From Alligator mississippiensis (lineage: Eukaryota > Chordata > Crocodylia > Alligatoridae): a DNA stretch of 64,000 bases. Every line of letters starts with the position of its first letter. Position 1 is the first letter of the stretch. This document shows, one piece after another, positions 47,410 to 58,850 of the stretch. The notes below the pieces were generated by a model. The model searched no databases. It was not told the DNA's origin and saw only the letters and a list, made by a program, of their open reading frames with translations. Position numbers and translations under genes: made by a program. Where the stretch lies: contig NC_081832.1 in the NCBI RefSeq assembly GCF_030867095.1, positions 62,419,444 through 62,483,443 on the forward strand, read 5' to 3'.

Positions 47410-47590
47410 CCCTAATAGAGCATTCTAACCACAAGGATCTCAAGGACTTATCTCTGCTTTACAGACACAAGTGGGGAGAACATGGAAGGCATGGAAGTTA
47501 TGTGACTTTCCCAGTTCATGAGTTGGCTGCAAAGTTGAGACATAAACTCCTGGCTTCTGCTTCGAAGGCTTTAACTATTATGCTGCATTG
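47410..47590 (+). repeat. Ancient amniote repeat fragment
   Basis: 'accacaaggatctcaaggac', 'ctctgctttacagacacaag', 'gaagttatgtgactttccca', 'gacataaactcctggcttct' in order match the widely shared old-repeat block also seen near 10275 and 21527. It lies inside CPEB4 intron 1, in gene orientation. Confidence 0.55.
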
Positions 47591-48666
47591 TCACACAACT
47601 GTACATATTTTGAAATGATTCCTAGGCGGTATGAAGGAAATGGGCCAGCAATTTCATTTCCCTTTAGACTGAGCTGGTCAGAGCTTAGCTCAACATGTAT
47701 TGCATAAAGTTTACTTCTCTAGACTATTGACAGCCCTCGTAGCTCTATATTAACCAAATGTTGCCAGTTTCATATTACTTCTTTTATATTTCATCTATCT
47801 AAACCTGTTTTTTGTATAAATGGTTTTTAATGTCAATGGTTTCTAATATATTTCTAATATAAAATGTAAACATGCATTAGTATTTAGCAGTAGTCTTGTG
47901 TGTTGAGTTACCACTTGATTCTTATTAGGGGGGCTTCTCTCTCTCCTCTCCCCTCTCTCTTTTGCTTTTAAGCTGCCTGATAAAACCAAATTTGTGCTAC
48001 ACTAAAACAAACTCTTGTAAAGCAAAATTCTTCTTGTGGTTGACTTATGTAAACAATATCAGCCCCCAGTTAACTTAATTTTGTTATAGCCATGCACCTA
48101 TTTTACCTTATTTCTGCATAGTCATTCTCCTCCATCCTTTCTAATTAATTTTATTATGTGTATGTATATGTGTGTCTATATGTGTATGTATATGAAATGT
48201 GGGCAGTTGTTGTGTGTGTGTAAGAACAGTGCACCTACACTCGGACAGTGGTCCCAAAGGACCAAAAAAAAAAAAGATCAAACCTCAAAAAGTGCTGTCA
48301 CTTGGTGAAATGTGCCACTTGGAAAACAGCACCATTTTGTGGAATTAATCTCTTCTCTTACTGTTTTTTCAAAAAACAGTACTCATTTTTTGCTGAGTAT
48401 ACAGCCTAATCCAAAACATTGTATGTTCACGAATGGACTTGAAATCAGAAAAGGTTAAATTCTTCCTGTTTTTGGTTACTGTGTTAACCTTGAGAAAATT
48501 TAATGCTGTTAAATGTATATTCATATGTCTCCTCAGAAAAATGGAAACCAGTACTATGCTCAGTTGTCAGTCATTTATTGTCTGCTAAAGCAGACCTGGG
48601 TTTGCCTGGTAGGAATTGTTGACTGTTGAGGAAGCCCTTAGAATAGAGCAGAACTTGGTGATCCTT

Positions 48667-48700
48667 AAAAAAAAAAAAAAAAAAGAGAGAGAGAAAGAGA
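48667..48700. repeat. A18 run followed by (GA)n
   Basis: Eighteen A bases at 48667-48684 followed by GA repeats to about 48700. Simple sequence in CPEB4 intron 1. Confidence 0.95.
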
Positions 48701-49289
48701 TGGAGAACAATTCTTGAATTCAAAGAAATACTGAAACAAAAATACCTTCGTAGTGCCTTTCTTTTTCACTGCATGGGCTTGTGCACTATCATGATACTTA
48801 GCTGGCCAAATTGTTAATGCAGTTCTCTGCCCAAGTAACCAAATATGCTCACTTGAATACTGTACGACCCTATTTGAATTACTGGAGTTTCATTGTGAAT
48901 TAACAGGGGGTTGAGCTTGTGGTAAGAAGAATAGCTTTCACAGATCTGGATTTCCTCAGAACATACACATTCAGAATGGACCAAATAAATCAGGTGCTGG
49001 TTTTCTGCCTTGGTCACTTCAGGGCTATTTGTATGTGCTTTATGGTCTGAGGTCATCTAGCTTACACTGCGCTGGTCAGCATACATAATATGTAAAATGT
49101 TCATGATCACTTGAACTGGTGTATAACAGGCTACAACATTTGGAACATTGTACAAATAATGGCAAAGTTTTGCTGGAAGGGAGTTGCAGTGAACTAGCAC
49201 TCGTGACCATGAAATGTGGGCTATTGTTGTGAGAGTGTAATAGGATAAACAAGAACATACCCTGCTTAAATTCCCTAGCTAAAAAATAG

Positions 49290-49405
49290 TGTCAGATACG
49301 ATCTGAAATGAAGCATTTCTACAGTGCTCACCACCATAGTAGCTGAGCAGCTTACAAAGATTATCATGACCATAGGAGGCTATTACTTTAACTTCCATTC
49401 CTGTT
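49290..49405 (+). repeat. Possible ancient repeat scrap
   Basis: 'tacagtgctcaccaccatag', 'agcttacaaagattatcatg', 'ggctattactttaacttcca' loosely follow the 'gtagtgcttagcactttaca' pattern. Highly diverged; the family is not assignable by eye. Confidence 0.3.
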
Positions 49406-49651
49406 TTGTGGGAAGGGCATGATGTTAAGAACCTTAGCCTGTTTTTTTTGCCTAAAAACGCATGGCTTTAATGATGTTGTATATGGAGGAACAAAGTGTC
49501 TGAAACTTCCTGTCTGTCTTCCAAGGGCTGTTGAGGCTGAAGCTCCTGATGCCAAGGCTACATAGATACTGTTTTGGAATGGAAACCACTTGCAGGGTCT
49601 ACCTGAAAAGAAAGACTTCTCACATAGCCACATATTGAGGACGCTCTGTAT

Positions 49652-50187
49652 CAGGGCTGTCCAACTGCCAGCTCATGTGCTGCATGTGATTTTCAATGGG
49701 TTAAGTTGTGGGCCCCGGGTTCCTGCCTGGCCCTGTTTTCCCCATTACTTCAGCTACAATAGAAATGAATCTCCAGGCTCTCCCTTCCTGGTTTGACTTC
49801 CGCAGCTTGCCCTTGCCCCAAAGGGGCATGACACATCTAGTGAAGAGCTGAGGGTGAGCCTGGGCCTCCATCAATGTGTTGAGGGGGGGGGGGGGGGAGC
49901 TTATGGTGCAGCATTTGTGGCGGGGGGGTGGGGCTTATGGTGCAGCATTTGTGGCAGGGTGGGGAATTTGCACAGTGCAGTGGCTGTGGGGAGAGAACCC
50001 TTGTGGTGTGGTGCTAGCGGGGAGGCATGGGTATTTGATGCATGGTGGGTGGAGTACCTGCATGGTGCGGTGTGCGGCTTCCACATGGCATGTGACCTAG
50101 GGGGCCTGTGGCTTTCCCTGGCATGTGGCCCCCACTGCAGCTTGCGGGGAGTTTGGCCCCCGGCTGTTTAGAAGTTGGACACCCCTG
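49652..50187. mobile_element. hAT-like element, 536 bp, with internal tandem block
   Basis: Ends CAGGGCTGTCCAACT (left) and CAGGGGTGTCCAACT (right, complement) give a 15-bp inverted repeat with one mismatch. Flanking 8-mers CTCTGTAT (49644-49651) and CTCTATGT (50188-50195) look like a slightly eroded 8-bp target duplication. The interior has a 15-G run (49883-49897) and a near-identical direct repeat of 'gcttatggtgcagcatttgt' at 49899 and 49932. It is non-coding and sits in CPEB4 intron 1. Confidence 0.85.
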
Positions 50188-50781
50188 CTCTATGTGGAAA
50201 TCCCTTTCTGACATACTTGAATTTGAATGGTAGAGGCCTTATGGGATTCAGCATTTCTTACCATCACACAGACTCCATCCATTGTTTAGATGTCACTGGA
50301 ACCACTAAAGAGTGGAGAGGTTGAGCTGTTGCATGGTTTGGAATGGACAGCACTCTCTCTCCCCTTGTTATTTTGGTATTGATAATGACTGCTATCTGGG
50401 AAATGGGAACTTAATCTTTTCTGTAACCATGATAAGCATAGCTTGAAACTGTTAGCTTTGGCCCTTGGTCAGGTGAGCTTAGGCAACCTCATTAGAAACA
50501 GATGTGGTATGTATCATAAAAGTGAGAGTAAACAGAGTATGTCATTTACAAGTAGAAAATGAGAGTCCTTTGGAAGAGCTTCCAATGAAGAAGGTAGAGA
50601 AGTGGTTAGCTATATTTGCCTGAAATAAGGCAGAAGGTAGGGTGAGTGACACCTTGGAGGCAAACTAAGGGAAAGTTCAGGGAGGCAGGAATTATTTTAG
50701 GGAAAACCCCACTTCATCATTAGGTTATTGCCTAAGAAGCCTTGTGCCTTTCTGAACCAGTTAGGGCAGGGTGGCACCTTT

Positions 50782-51035
50782 GGGTGCGTCTACATGTGTG
50801 TTAAGTTACTTCAGTTAATGTGCATTAAATCTCGTACCTTCCATTGTGAGGTACTAGGAAAACGCACATTAGCCTGGCTTAATGTCCATTTAATTAAAGC
50901 GAACACTTCTAAAGTGAGACTTAATGTATATGAGCCTATTTTAATGCATATTAATTAGCAAACCACATTTTTTACATGATGCTTTAGCACGCATTAAAAT
51001 AGGTTAATGTTCATTATGTATGTGTAGACTCACCC
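50782..51035. mobile_element. Fold-back MITE, relative of the 10.4-kb element
   Basis: A 254-bp element with inverted ends GGGTGCGTCTACATGTGTG (left) and GGGTGAGTCTACACATAC (right, complement). It shares 'gcctattttaatgcatatta' and 'ttaatgtgcattaaa' words with 10415-10946 and has the same 'gtctac(a)' terminus. The superfamily and target duplication are unresolved. Confidence 0.75.
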
Positions 51036-51594
51036 TTAGAGACCACCTCCTACCAGTAGAGAAGGTGGTGTACTGTTTCAGGTAATTCCCTCTTTCTGTT
51101 CCTCCCATTTGTTGTCTGCCAACAAGCTGAAGGCTGAAAACTGGCCCCTTGCTCACCTTTCAGGTGCTGTGAAGAACTGTCCCTATGCAATCCATTAATT
51201 GACCTTCATTTCAGAACAATACTGAATATTTAGGATTGAGGAATTATTTTGGGGCTTGTTCTACAGCTTTTTGCCAGCATTACATACAAAATAATATAGA
51301 GAGGCTTCCTGGCATTATTCTTCCTGTCAGATGTTTGCCAGATGACTAACAGGTCATTGACAGGGTGACAGCTGAAGAGTCAGCAGACTCCTGAGATTCC
51401 TTGCTCCCTTTGCTGTGAGACCCAAGGACCATGGTAGTTGCATGCAATTTGGAGTTGAAAGTTGCTTCAGTTTTGCCAAATTCCTGATCTGTTGCTGAAA
51501 AGGGAATTACAATAGAAAATAAAGGATATAATGCAAAAAGAAGCTTGCTGAGATGTTGAGATGTGGGGATAATGCAACAGAAATGGTCTAAAAA

Positions 51595-51817
51595 CACTCA
51601 AAGCAGTAGTCTGGAGAAGAAGAGAAGACTGAGGGGGGGTTTGATAACAGTCTTCAAATACCTGAAGAGTGATTAGACAGAGGATGGAAATGTTTTTTTT
51701 CTCTATGGCGGTAGGGAGCATGACTAGGAGCAATAGCCTCAAGATTCAGCAGAGGAAATTTAGGTTGGAGATTTAGGAGGAATTTTGTGACAGGTGGTTA
51801 AGCATTGGCACAGACTA
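51595..51817 (+). mobile_element. CR1 LINE 3' fragment, left part (split by MITE)
   Basis: 'gtctggagaagaagagaaga', 'ctgagggggggtttgataac', 'agtcttcaaatacctgaaga' and 'gaggaaatttaggttggaga' follow the CR1 3'-terminal coding region (WNGLP-type end) in order. The sequence breaks off at a TA and resumes at 52292 after a 474-bp transposon. Confidence 0.85.
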
Positions 51818-52291
51818 CAGGTTTCCCTTGCTTTATGCTGTATATGCATTCCTGGAAAATGGTGCATAATTGAATTTGCATAAAGGGAACCCACTTTACA
51901 ATGTAACAAATAGAGATATGTTCCAGGACCTCAACTGTGCTGACCCCCAGACCTATATCTACCACTCTTACAAGATGATTTTGGTACTCACCAACAGCAG
52001 ACAGTACACATGAGCACAGGGTGGTGGTGACTGTTACCATAATGGGGATGGGAACTACAGAAACACGTGTCACAGATAATGAGCGAGGAGCACAGATCCA
52101 CACAGGAGACTATATTTTGGTGTGCATCACTCCCACAATGCACTGCACAAAGCTGCTGACTGCAGGCTTCGACCACACCAATCATATAAGAGTGAATTCA
52201 CCTTGCATATAGCAAATTTTTGGTATAAAAAGGATCATCACATAAGAGTGAATTTGTACATACAGAATCCGCATAAAGTGAGGGAAATCTG
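51818..52291 (-). mobile_element. Tigger/pogo-like MITE, copy B, nested in CR1
   Basis: A 474-bp element, inverted relative to copy A at 22285-22724 and similar along its whole length. TIRs are CAGGTTTCCCTTGCTTTATGC and, at the other end (complement), CAGATTTCCCTCACTTTATGC. A TA duplication lies at 51816-51817 and 52292-52293. It interrupts a CR1 copy, so it is younger than that CR1. Confidence 0.92.
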
Positions 52292-52450
52292 TACCTAGAG
52301 AAATTGTGGAATCTCCATCCTTGCAAGAGCAGGTTAGACCCACACTTGGCTGGGATGGTTTAGTTGGGGCCGATTCTGCTGTGAGCAGGGGACTGGATTA
52401 GGTAACCTTGTGAGGTCCCTCCCAGCCCTAATTTCCTATGATCCTATGAG
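52292..52450 (+). mobile_element. CR1 LINE 3' fragment, right part, with 3' terminus
   Basis: Continues the split copy with 'ctagagaaattgtggaatct', 'ccatccttgcaagagcaggt', 'gactggattaggtaaccttg', 'tgaggtccctcccagcccta', and ends in the CR1-type tail 'cctatgatcctatgag'. Confidence 0.88.
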
Positions 52451-54449
52451 TACAGAGACTGAACATTTAAAGATGAATGTCTGTAAGTCCCCATTTGTGC
52501 ACTGCATTGACTTTATGGACTGCGATTTAAGCAAGCTGTGGGTATAGCCACATCTTGTGGCTCTAGGCAAAACTAAAGTTCTCTCGCTGAAAGTTTAAGA
52601 AAATACCTATAATTTGAAGTAGATAGGAACTGTGAACAGACATACCAGACCAAGACACCAAATATAACCGCTAAAGGAAGAAAAAAGTTGGAAGGGAAAA
52701 CATGTGAAGCTGAAAAAATGAAGGAACAAAATGTTCCTAAACTGGTATTTCTCACTAGACACATCTGTTCTTTTCTAATACAGATCAGGGATAAGTAAAA
52801 GCTGTGAAAAGATGAGATAGCTACATACTTCTACTCTTGATTTAGAAATTTGGGCTAGACAAGTATGGTAAATGTTTCTGGTCTCAGTGACCAAACACAG
52901 GACTGTTAACTTCATACTTTATACCAAGCCCTCTAAGAATCAGCCACGTGCTACTGAAATGTAGCAATCTCTGGGTAGGGGTACCTTAATTATTTTGTGG
53001 TTGGAACCTTCTAAAGATATGAGGAATTATTTTGACTTAAATTACTGGCAGATATATATTTAGTAGTAGTAATGCAATTTTATCAAATTTGAATAAAGCC
53101 AGGACACTACAACTAACACACTCCTTAAAACACATGTCATTTCATAACTGCAAATAGGCTTGAATGATGTCTCATTTCTTGAACTAAGACTGCACTAGAA
53201 CTTCAGTGTTGGAGGCAGCTGAAGGTATTGTTTATTTGAGGGGAAAAAGGAAAGCATATATATTTAAACTGTATATTTGATACCATTTGCTTCGTTTCCC
53301 AGCAAAATACCGATCAAGTCTGGCTTGACTTATCTTGGGAAACTTCAGCTTCACAGCTAGAGAGGGAGTAAAAAATTATGCACTTTCCATGCTTGGTCTC
53401 TAGTTCAAAGGTGAATCTCTTGGAAAGTAAACAAAACTTAACATCTGGGATCACTGCCGGTGTCCCTTTGGAATATATTCCTGGAAATTAAATTCAAAGT
53501 CAGTTAATGCTGTTTAGCAAAATTTTGTTTGCCTCTTTCTGTGTATGCATGAGAAATCTTTTGGGTAGATGAACAAATTATTTTGTTATGGAAGAATACA
53601 TTTTTTGTGCCTGTACTAGTGACTTTTGGGATATTTCCTGATCAATGCTCTTTAAGGAAACAAAGTTTCATTGCTTAAGTCAGGAAATTGAACATCTTAA
53701 CTTGTTCCTAGATGATCTGGTATTGGAGTATTCAAGTAATATGTCAGGTGGCTTTGTGGGCACTCATCCTGCTGTTTTGGTAAGGAAAGGATGAATAATG
53801 AATGTGCTAAAGGTTGGCCTTGGCTATTTTGAAGTAGAAGGCCTTGGAAAGCATATGCGTTACCATCTCGTCTGGAAAGTATATGTGTTATCATCTTGTC
53901 ATCTCAAGCCAACTGAGCTAAAAGTTGTCATGCCTCTAGCATTAGTCCTTAGTTTTAGCGGTAATTAATTTTGTTAAAATCTTGGAATTCTGTCTCTAAT
54001 TAATTAAATATCAAAGGTAACTTTTATCCTAGAAACTGAGTTTATTTGGAGCACCAACTTGTAAAGTGAATATTCTTGCAAGCTTCAATTTTATTTCTGC
54101 AGAGCCTGAAATGACTCTGTGTAAAACTGGATTGATGCAGTTATGTTGTAGTGGCAAAGGTTGTATTGCTATGGTGAAGGACTACACTCTGTTTTCACAA
54201 TGTGGATTTGCTCTGGTCTGAGCAAAACCCTTGATTCCAGGCGCTTGTCTTGGGAGTTTATAGTCCAAAATGTCATTTTTACTTCCCGATTGTTAAGCAC
54301 TGTAATGCTGTTAAAACGTTTAAATGTAACAAAATGTATTATGCAATACACATGATGTATCCATTGAATACAATAGAAAATAGATTACAAAAAATAGTCA
54401 CTAATATAGAAGGAAAATAGCAAAGGCTGGTCTGGTCTTCCTTGAATTG

Positions 54450-54560
54450 GGGCTTTTAATCACATCTCTGTTCAGGCAAGTACTTAAGCATATGCTTAGT
54501 CTTGAGTATGTGATTAAATCCCATTGATTTCAGTGGGTTTTAAATGTGTGCTCATGTACT
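54450..54560 (+). repeat. Ancient 'cattgatttcagtgggttt' repeat
   Basis: 'gtacttaagcatatgcttag' and 'attaaatcccattgatttca', 'gtgggttttaaatgtgtgct' match the pattern of 25908-26015, diverged. Confidence 0.5.
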
Positions 54561-55240
54561 TTCTTGAACTATTTTACTGGATTTATTGGAAGGTGGAGAA
54601 TATTAAATTTGGCAAATAGGTTTTGGAGTAATTAGTATGTTGTGTCAAATGCTATAGGTGGCTGTAAAATGGAAAACTAAGCTTATGAAAAGGGACAATT
54701 TTTTTTGTTTCTGTCCTCCTTACCCTGACCCTTCTGCTCTCACCCCCTCTAAAATATCCTGTAATGCTGCTGCTTTTTTTAAAGGAAAAGTTGGGCAAGG
54801 GAAGGCAAATAGGTATGATGTCTTTACAGTACAAGTTCACACTGAATATGTATAGCTGCAAAATAAATATCAAAAGTTTAGTATGAAAAAATGTATTATT
54901 AAAAAAAAAAGAAAGGTTCCTTTGCAGTCATTCTTTCATGCAGACTGTTTCATTTTAATTAGGTATTTGGCAAAGCATTTATTGCAATGGAAACCCTTTT
55001 AGGTTTCATTTGGTTTCAGATATTCATTTGCAGTGTCATTATGGCAAACTGAAGCTTTTGCTGTGAATTTAATTTTACCCAGTAAAAGTTAAAAAGCCTG
55101 CAGCTTTAGTTGAAATAGGATTTCCCAATGTATGTTTAATTCTGGTTCAGTGGTATAGGTTCCAGTGGAAGTTTTTGCATGCATGTAGCTTTGGGTATTA
55201 TTGTGTTGTCTAAACTGGCTCTATTTGTGTTTACTTGCAG

Positions 55241-55322
55241 GATCGCACAAGGACTTTTGACATGCATTCACTGGAGAACTCACTAATTGACATAATGAGA
55301 GCTGAAAATGATTCACTGAAAG
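55241..55322 (+). CDS. CPEB4: CPEB4, second coding exon
   Basis: 82 nt starting after the acceptor tttacttgcag and ending at the donor AAAG|GTAAAT. In frame with exon 1 it encodes DRTRTFDMHSLENSLIDIMR followed by AENDSLK, plus the first base (G) of a split codon. It matches the conserved short segment that follows IFPF in vertebrate CPEB4. The phase-1 end agrees with the next residue of the family being encoded by GCN (alternatively spliced exons follow in known CPEB4 genes, beyond this window). Against the human sequence as I remember it, four conservative or neutral substitutions are visible. Confidence 0.95.
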
Positions 55323-56465
55323 GTAAATTTAGAAACACGCTGCATTTCCTGCAATAAATAATTAGGATGGTATGCTTGCTCAAAATAAGACACTTTATGT
55401 TTGATTAGAACAACAAAGGTTATATCATTCAAGTAATGCATGCTGGTCATCAGCCAGGCCTTTTGTAGTTACATGTGAATACCTAGGTCTAAGTTCTGTT
55501 TTTGATCTAAAGCAGTAAGAAATGGAAGTATAAGCCAGTCTTGTATCCATTAAAGGCCTTGAATTGCTCTGACTATATTTTAAATATGTGGCACGTAAAA
55601 TTAAATTTATTAGCATCAGTCACCCTATTCAGGTAAATAGAAAATACCTACCCACTTGATAGCATTTTTCTCCTTATGCAACATTTCTTTCCATCTGCAA
55701 AAATAAATTTGGGGCCCTGAGGTAACTAGCTCAGTTCTAATGGAAACATGGAACTATTTCACAACTGTCTTGTACTGTCCTCTTAATTATAGTACAGTTT
55801 CCCTTTTAAATTGCAAGCTTCTTCAGATAAAAATTAGTAATTTTGAGGGGAAAGACTGAACAGACTTGTGCTCTTTTCACAGGAATGAGAAATGCTTTAC
55901 CAGCTAGGCACAGTATATTTCAAGTAAAAGGCTTAAATTTGGGGGCTTAAATTTTCAAAATGTTGATTATTTAAACAGCACTGTTCTCTGAAACAGTTTT
56001 AATACCAAAAAAAAAAAAAAAAGGGCCCATAGAAGTAAAATGCCAAGCAGCGCATGTTATAAAACCTCAAATTTAGCTTACTTTATTGTGGATCAGTGCT
56101 AAGCAATAATCTTACAGTTACAATCTCAGGGTTGCAGTTGTCTGGCTATCTGATTAGCCAAGGTTTTTGCTCAGTCTTGTTACTGACCTTGAGGCCACTA
56201 AAACAGATTTATGGTCTTCCTTAAATAATGTCCCTTAATGTCAAGGCTTGTGTTGTTAATGAAAATGATGTTAATAGAACTCCTCATCTAGATGAAACCC
56301 AAAGTACCTGACAGACTGGCATGTGGAATGCTTATTGCATCTACTTCTGGGGTGAAATGCAGCTACTGTTAATAACACTGTGCAACAATTTAGGGCAGGA
56401 GGTACTTTCCAACTGAAACTACAGGAGAGTTTCAGGTAGGTTAAATTCCAACTGAATTAAACAGA

Positions 56466-56498
56466 ACAAAACAAAACAAAACAAAACAAAACAAAACA
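56466..56498. repeat. (AAAAC)n pentanucleotide microsatellite
   Basis: Six or more AAAAC units at 56466-56498. Length variation is likely. Confidence 0.95.
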
Positions 56499-57759
56499 CC
56501 TCCCCCTCAGGGGAAGAGGACTAGTGCCATGAGATCTGTAGTTAAGGGCTTTAATATTTTTTTTCCACATGCTGTTTGAAAGATGGCAACATCCCATGCA
56601 CATTAGTTATATAGAAGATATTAGTTCAATATTGACTGTCAAATGCCATTTTAAACTGAGCACCTGGGTTTTGCTTGGAGGCCTTTTACTCAGTTATAAG
56701 ACCAGTCCAACCCAGCTTTCAGCTGATGAACTCTGACAAGATAACAGCCCAGGGTAATATGGCTGCAGCCCAAATTAAATTTTTCTTTAAAGCAGAGTTT
56801 TCTAACGAAGTATGGTTGCTATATTTTCATTTGGCAGCCAAACAAGGACAGCACTGATTAGTTTAAGTGCTCTGAAAAAATCGTTTGGGTTTGAAATAGC
56901 TTTTTACTTTATTTTAATGTGAAAGGCTTTCAAAGAGTGATGGAGAAAGTATGTCAGCAAAGAACGTGTTTAGTTCTGACACATACTAATTCTTGCTTGA
57001 GCTTGATTGTTAATCCCCAGTTGCAGTCATCTCCATTTTGTATAATGCTTTGTATGCATTGCATCATAATGATCAGAACGCAGCAACATCAGTTAGATTT
57101 TGGAAAACTTTTCTGCTTTCTTTTTGTTAGGTGTTTCATTCTGAATTGACTTGTATTTTCATAAAATATAACATGCCTGTTTTGGTGTTTCAAGAGTCAC
57201 AGCTCTAAAAGTGTACCAACTTTGACAGTGGTCCTATCTTAAATTCTTTGCTGTAAAGACACTATGTATTTTGGAGTATTTACTGGGCTGAAATTTTAAG
57301 CTGGGTGTAACAAAATGTGCAGTATAGTAAATATCTGTACTCTTGCTGTTATGGCAAGTTTGTGCAATGGCTTATTTGCTTTGGTTCTTTATGGAATGTG
57401 ACTTTTACAAGATTCAGTGTCAACATCATAAAATCATAAGGTAAGAATCTTAATATATGACCACTAATAGTTGTTAGTTTGTAGTCTTGCTCTTCTTTTT
57501 AAATACCTGCACTTATTATGTAAGCAGATCTATAAAAATGGTTATTCTATTTGTTTTTATTTGGGCTGTTTTTCATGGGTAATACTTCCAAACAAATATT
57601 GAATAGTGTCCTGAGGGGGAAAAAAGCTCTATTGTTTGAAACTTTTAAAAACAGACTAGCCAAAAACACTCTAAAATCTACTAGGAAGAACTATCTGGGA
57701 CTGACAGGGAGTTGAACTGAGATAATCTGATGAATGTCACTGCTGATGTGTGAGTCTCT

Positions 57760-58165
57760 GATGAACTTTACCCATGATCATGAATACTGCATGCTCCTGG
57801 AGGCTGGTGGGGCATGGCGACTGCCCACGGGCGGTGTCGGTGGCAGGGGTGTGGTGGCGGCGAACGGGGAGCTCCCACAGGCAACTGCAGGGGTGGGCTG
57901 AGTGGGGAGCTCCCGCAGGTGGCCACGGTGAGTGCTGACCAGTGGTCAGCAACCACCTGCAGATGCCATTGGCAGTGGCCAGCAGCGATCAGGGACCGCC
58001 CGCAGATGCCGCTGACGGTGTTGGTAGCAAGGTGGGAGTGGTGGTGAGCAGCGACCTCCCGCAGGCGCTGCCGACAGTGTAGGTGGAGCTTTTTACAGGG
58101 GGTGCACTGCCAATCTCAACGGGTGCACGTGCACCCCCTACACCTCACAATGCCCATGACTTAAT
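57760..58165. repeat. GC-rich repeat-like block in intron 2
   Basis: A local GC-rich island built on 'gagctcccgcaggtggcc'-like and 'cgacctcccgcaggcgctgc'-like words recurring several times (near 57868, 57907, 57999 and 58049), i.e. a degenerate tandem-like interior. It ends with a perfect 16-bp palindrome, GGGTGCACGTGCACCC (58121-58136). It looks like the interior of an interspersed element. Ends and family are unresolved. Confidence 0.5.
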
Positions 58166-58454
58166 TGTTGGCATTTTACTAAATCCTGTCATCTCTCCCA
58201 TTTGCACCACAGTGAACTCTAGAAGTAAGGGGATAGCTTAAAATAAACCATGGAAGACTTCTAATGTCTTTAAACCAGTTTGGGATGGGGAAAGAGAAGA
58301 TTAGGGATCAGCAATCAGTATTTGGGCTGCACTGTGTGTGGGTTTTGGGGCTAGGAACAGAAATTGTACATAAGAGATATATAAGTGACATCAGTGTACA
58401 AATGATCATATTTTATAACCAAATCTGTAACACAACAGAAGTTCAGTGCACGTA

Positions 58455-58850
58455 AACTACTTTCAAAATGGCTGAAACTGGTTTAAGATAAACCTAGATG
58501 GATGTAGTATCAGACTTTAATTAGGTTAAATCAGTTTATTGAACTTGTGTCACGGATCCCCTCCAGATTCAGTTTAACTCAGTCCAAAATCCCCCTTGCA
58601 GGGTAGATGAGCTAGCCTTAGCCCAAGCTGTCTGCATTAACAAGGGCATACTCTAGCACCCTGCAGCTTCTGGGCTCGGCCACTGCAGGCATATGGCTGC
58701 ATTTCTGGAACCAAAAGTGAAAATGTCCATTTACTTGCTTATCAGTTCAATCTAAGCGGCTTAGACTAACCTACAAAGATTAAACTGATTCAGCCTGGGC
58801 TTTTTGGCTCTCTGTACTTAGCCTGGAGGTACCCTTTTACATGCTTAGGT
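58455..58850. repeat. Possible diverged fold-back repeat
   Basis: 'aggttaaatcagtttattga' near 58524 is inverted, with changes, at about 58741-58790 ('cagttcaatctaagcggctt' ... 'aaagattaaactgattcagc'). Clean ends and a target duplication were not found, so this could be coincidence in AT-rich DNA. Confidence 0.3.

Larger units (their letters stand above)
41558..55240 (+). other. CPEB4 intron 1
   Basis: 13.7 kb, bounded by the donor CAG|GTGAGA and the acceptor tttacttgcag|GATCGC. Reading on through the donor gives ten codons and then a stop, so retention would truncate the protein. Mostly AT-rich single-copy DNA to about 47.4 kb and again between 52.5 and 54.4 kb, with poly-T and poly-A runs (45991-46008, 48667-48684). 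Transposons cluster between 49.6 and 52.5 kb and are listed separately. No additional exon is recognisable. Confidence 0.95.
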
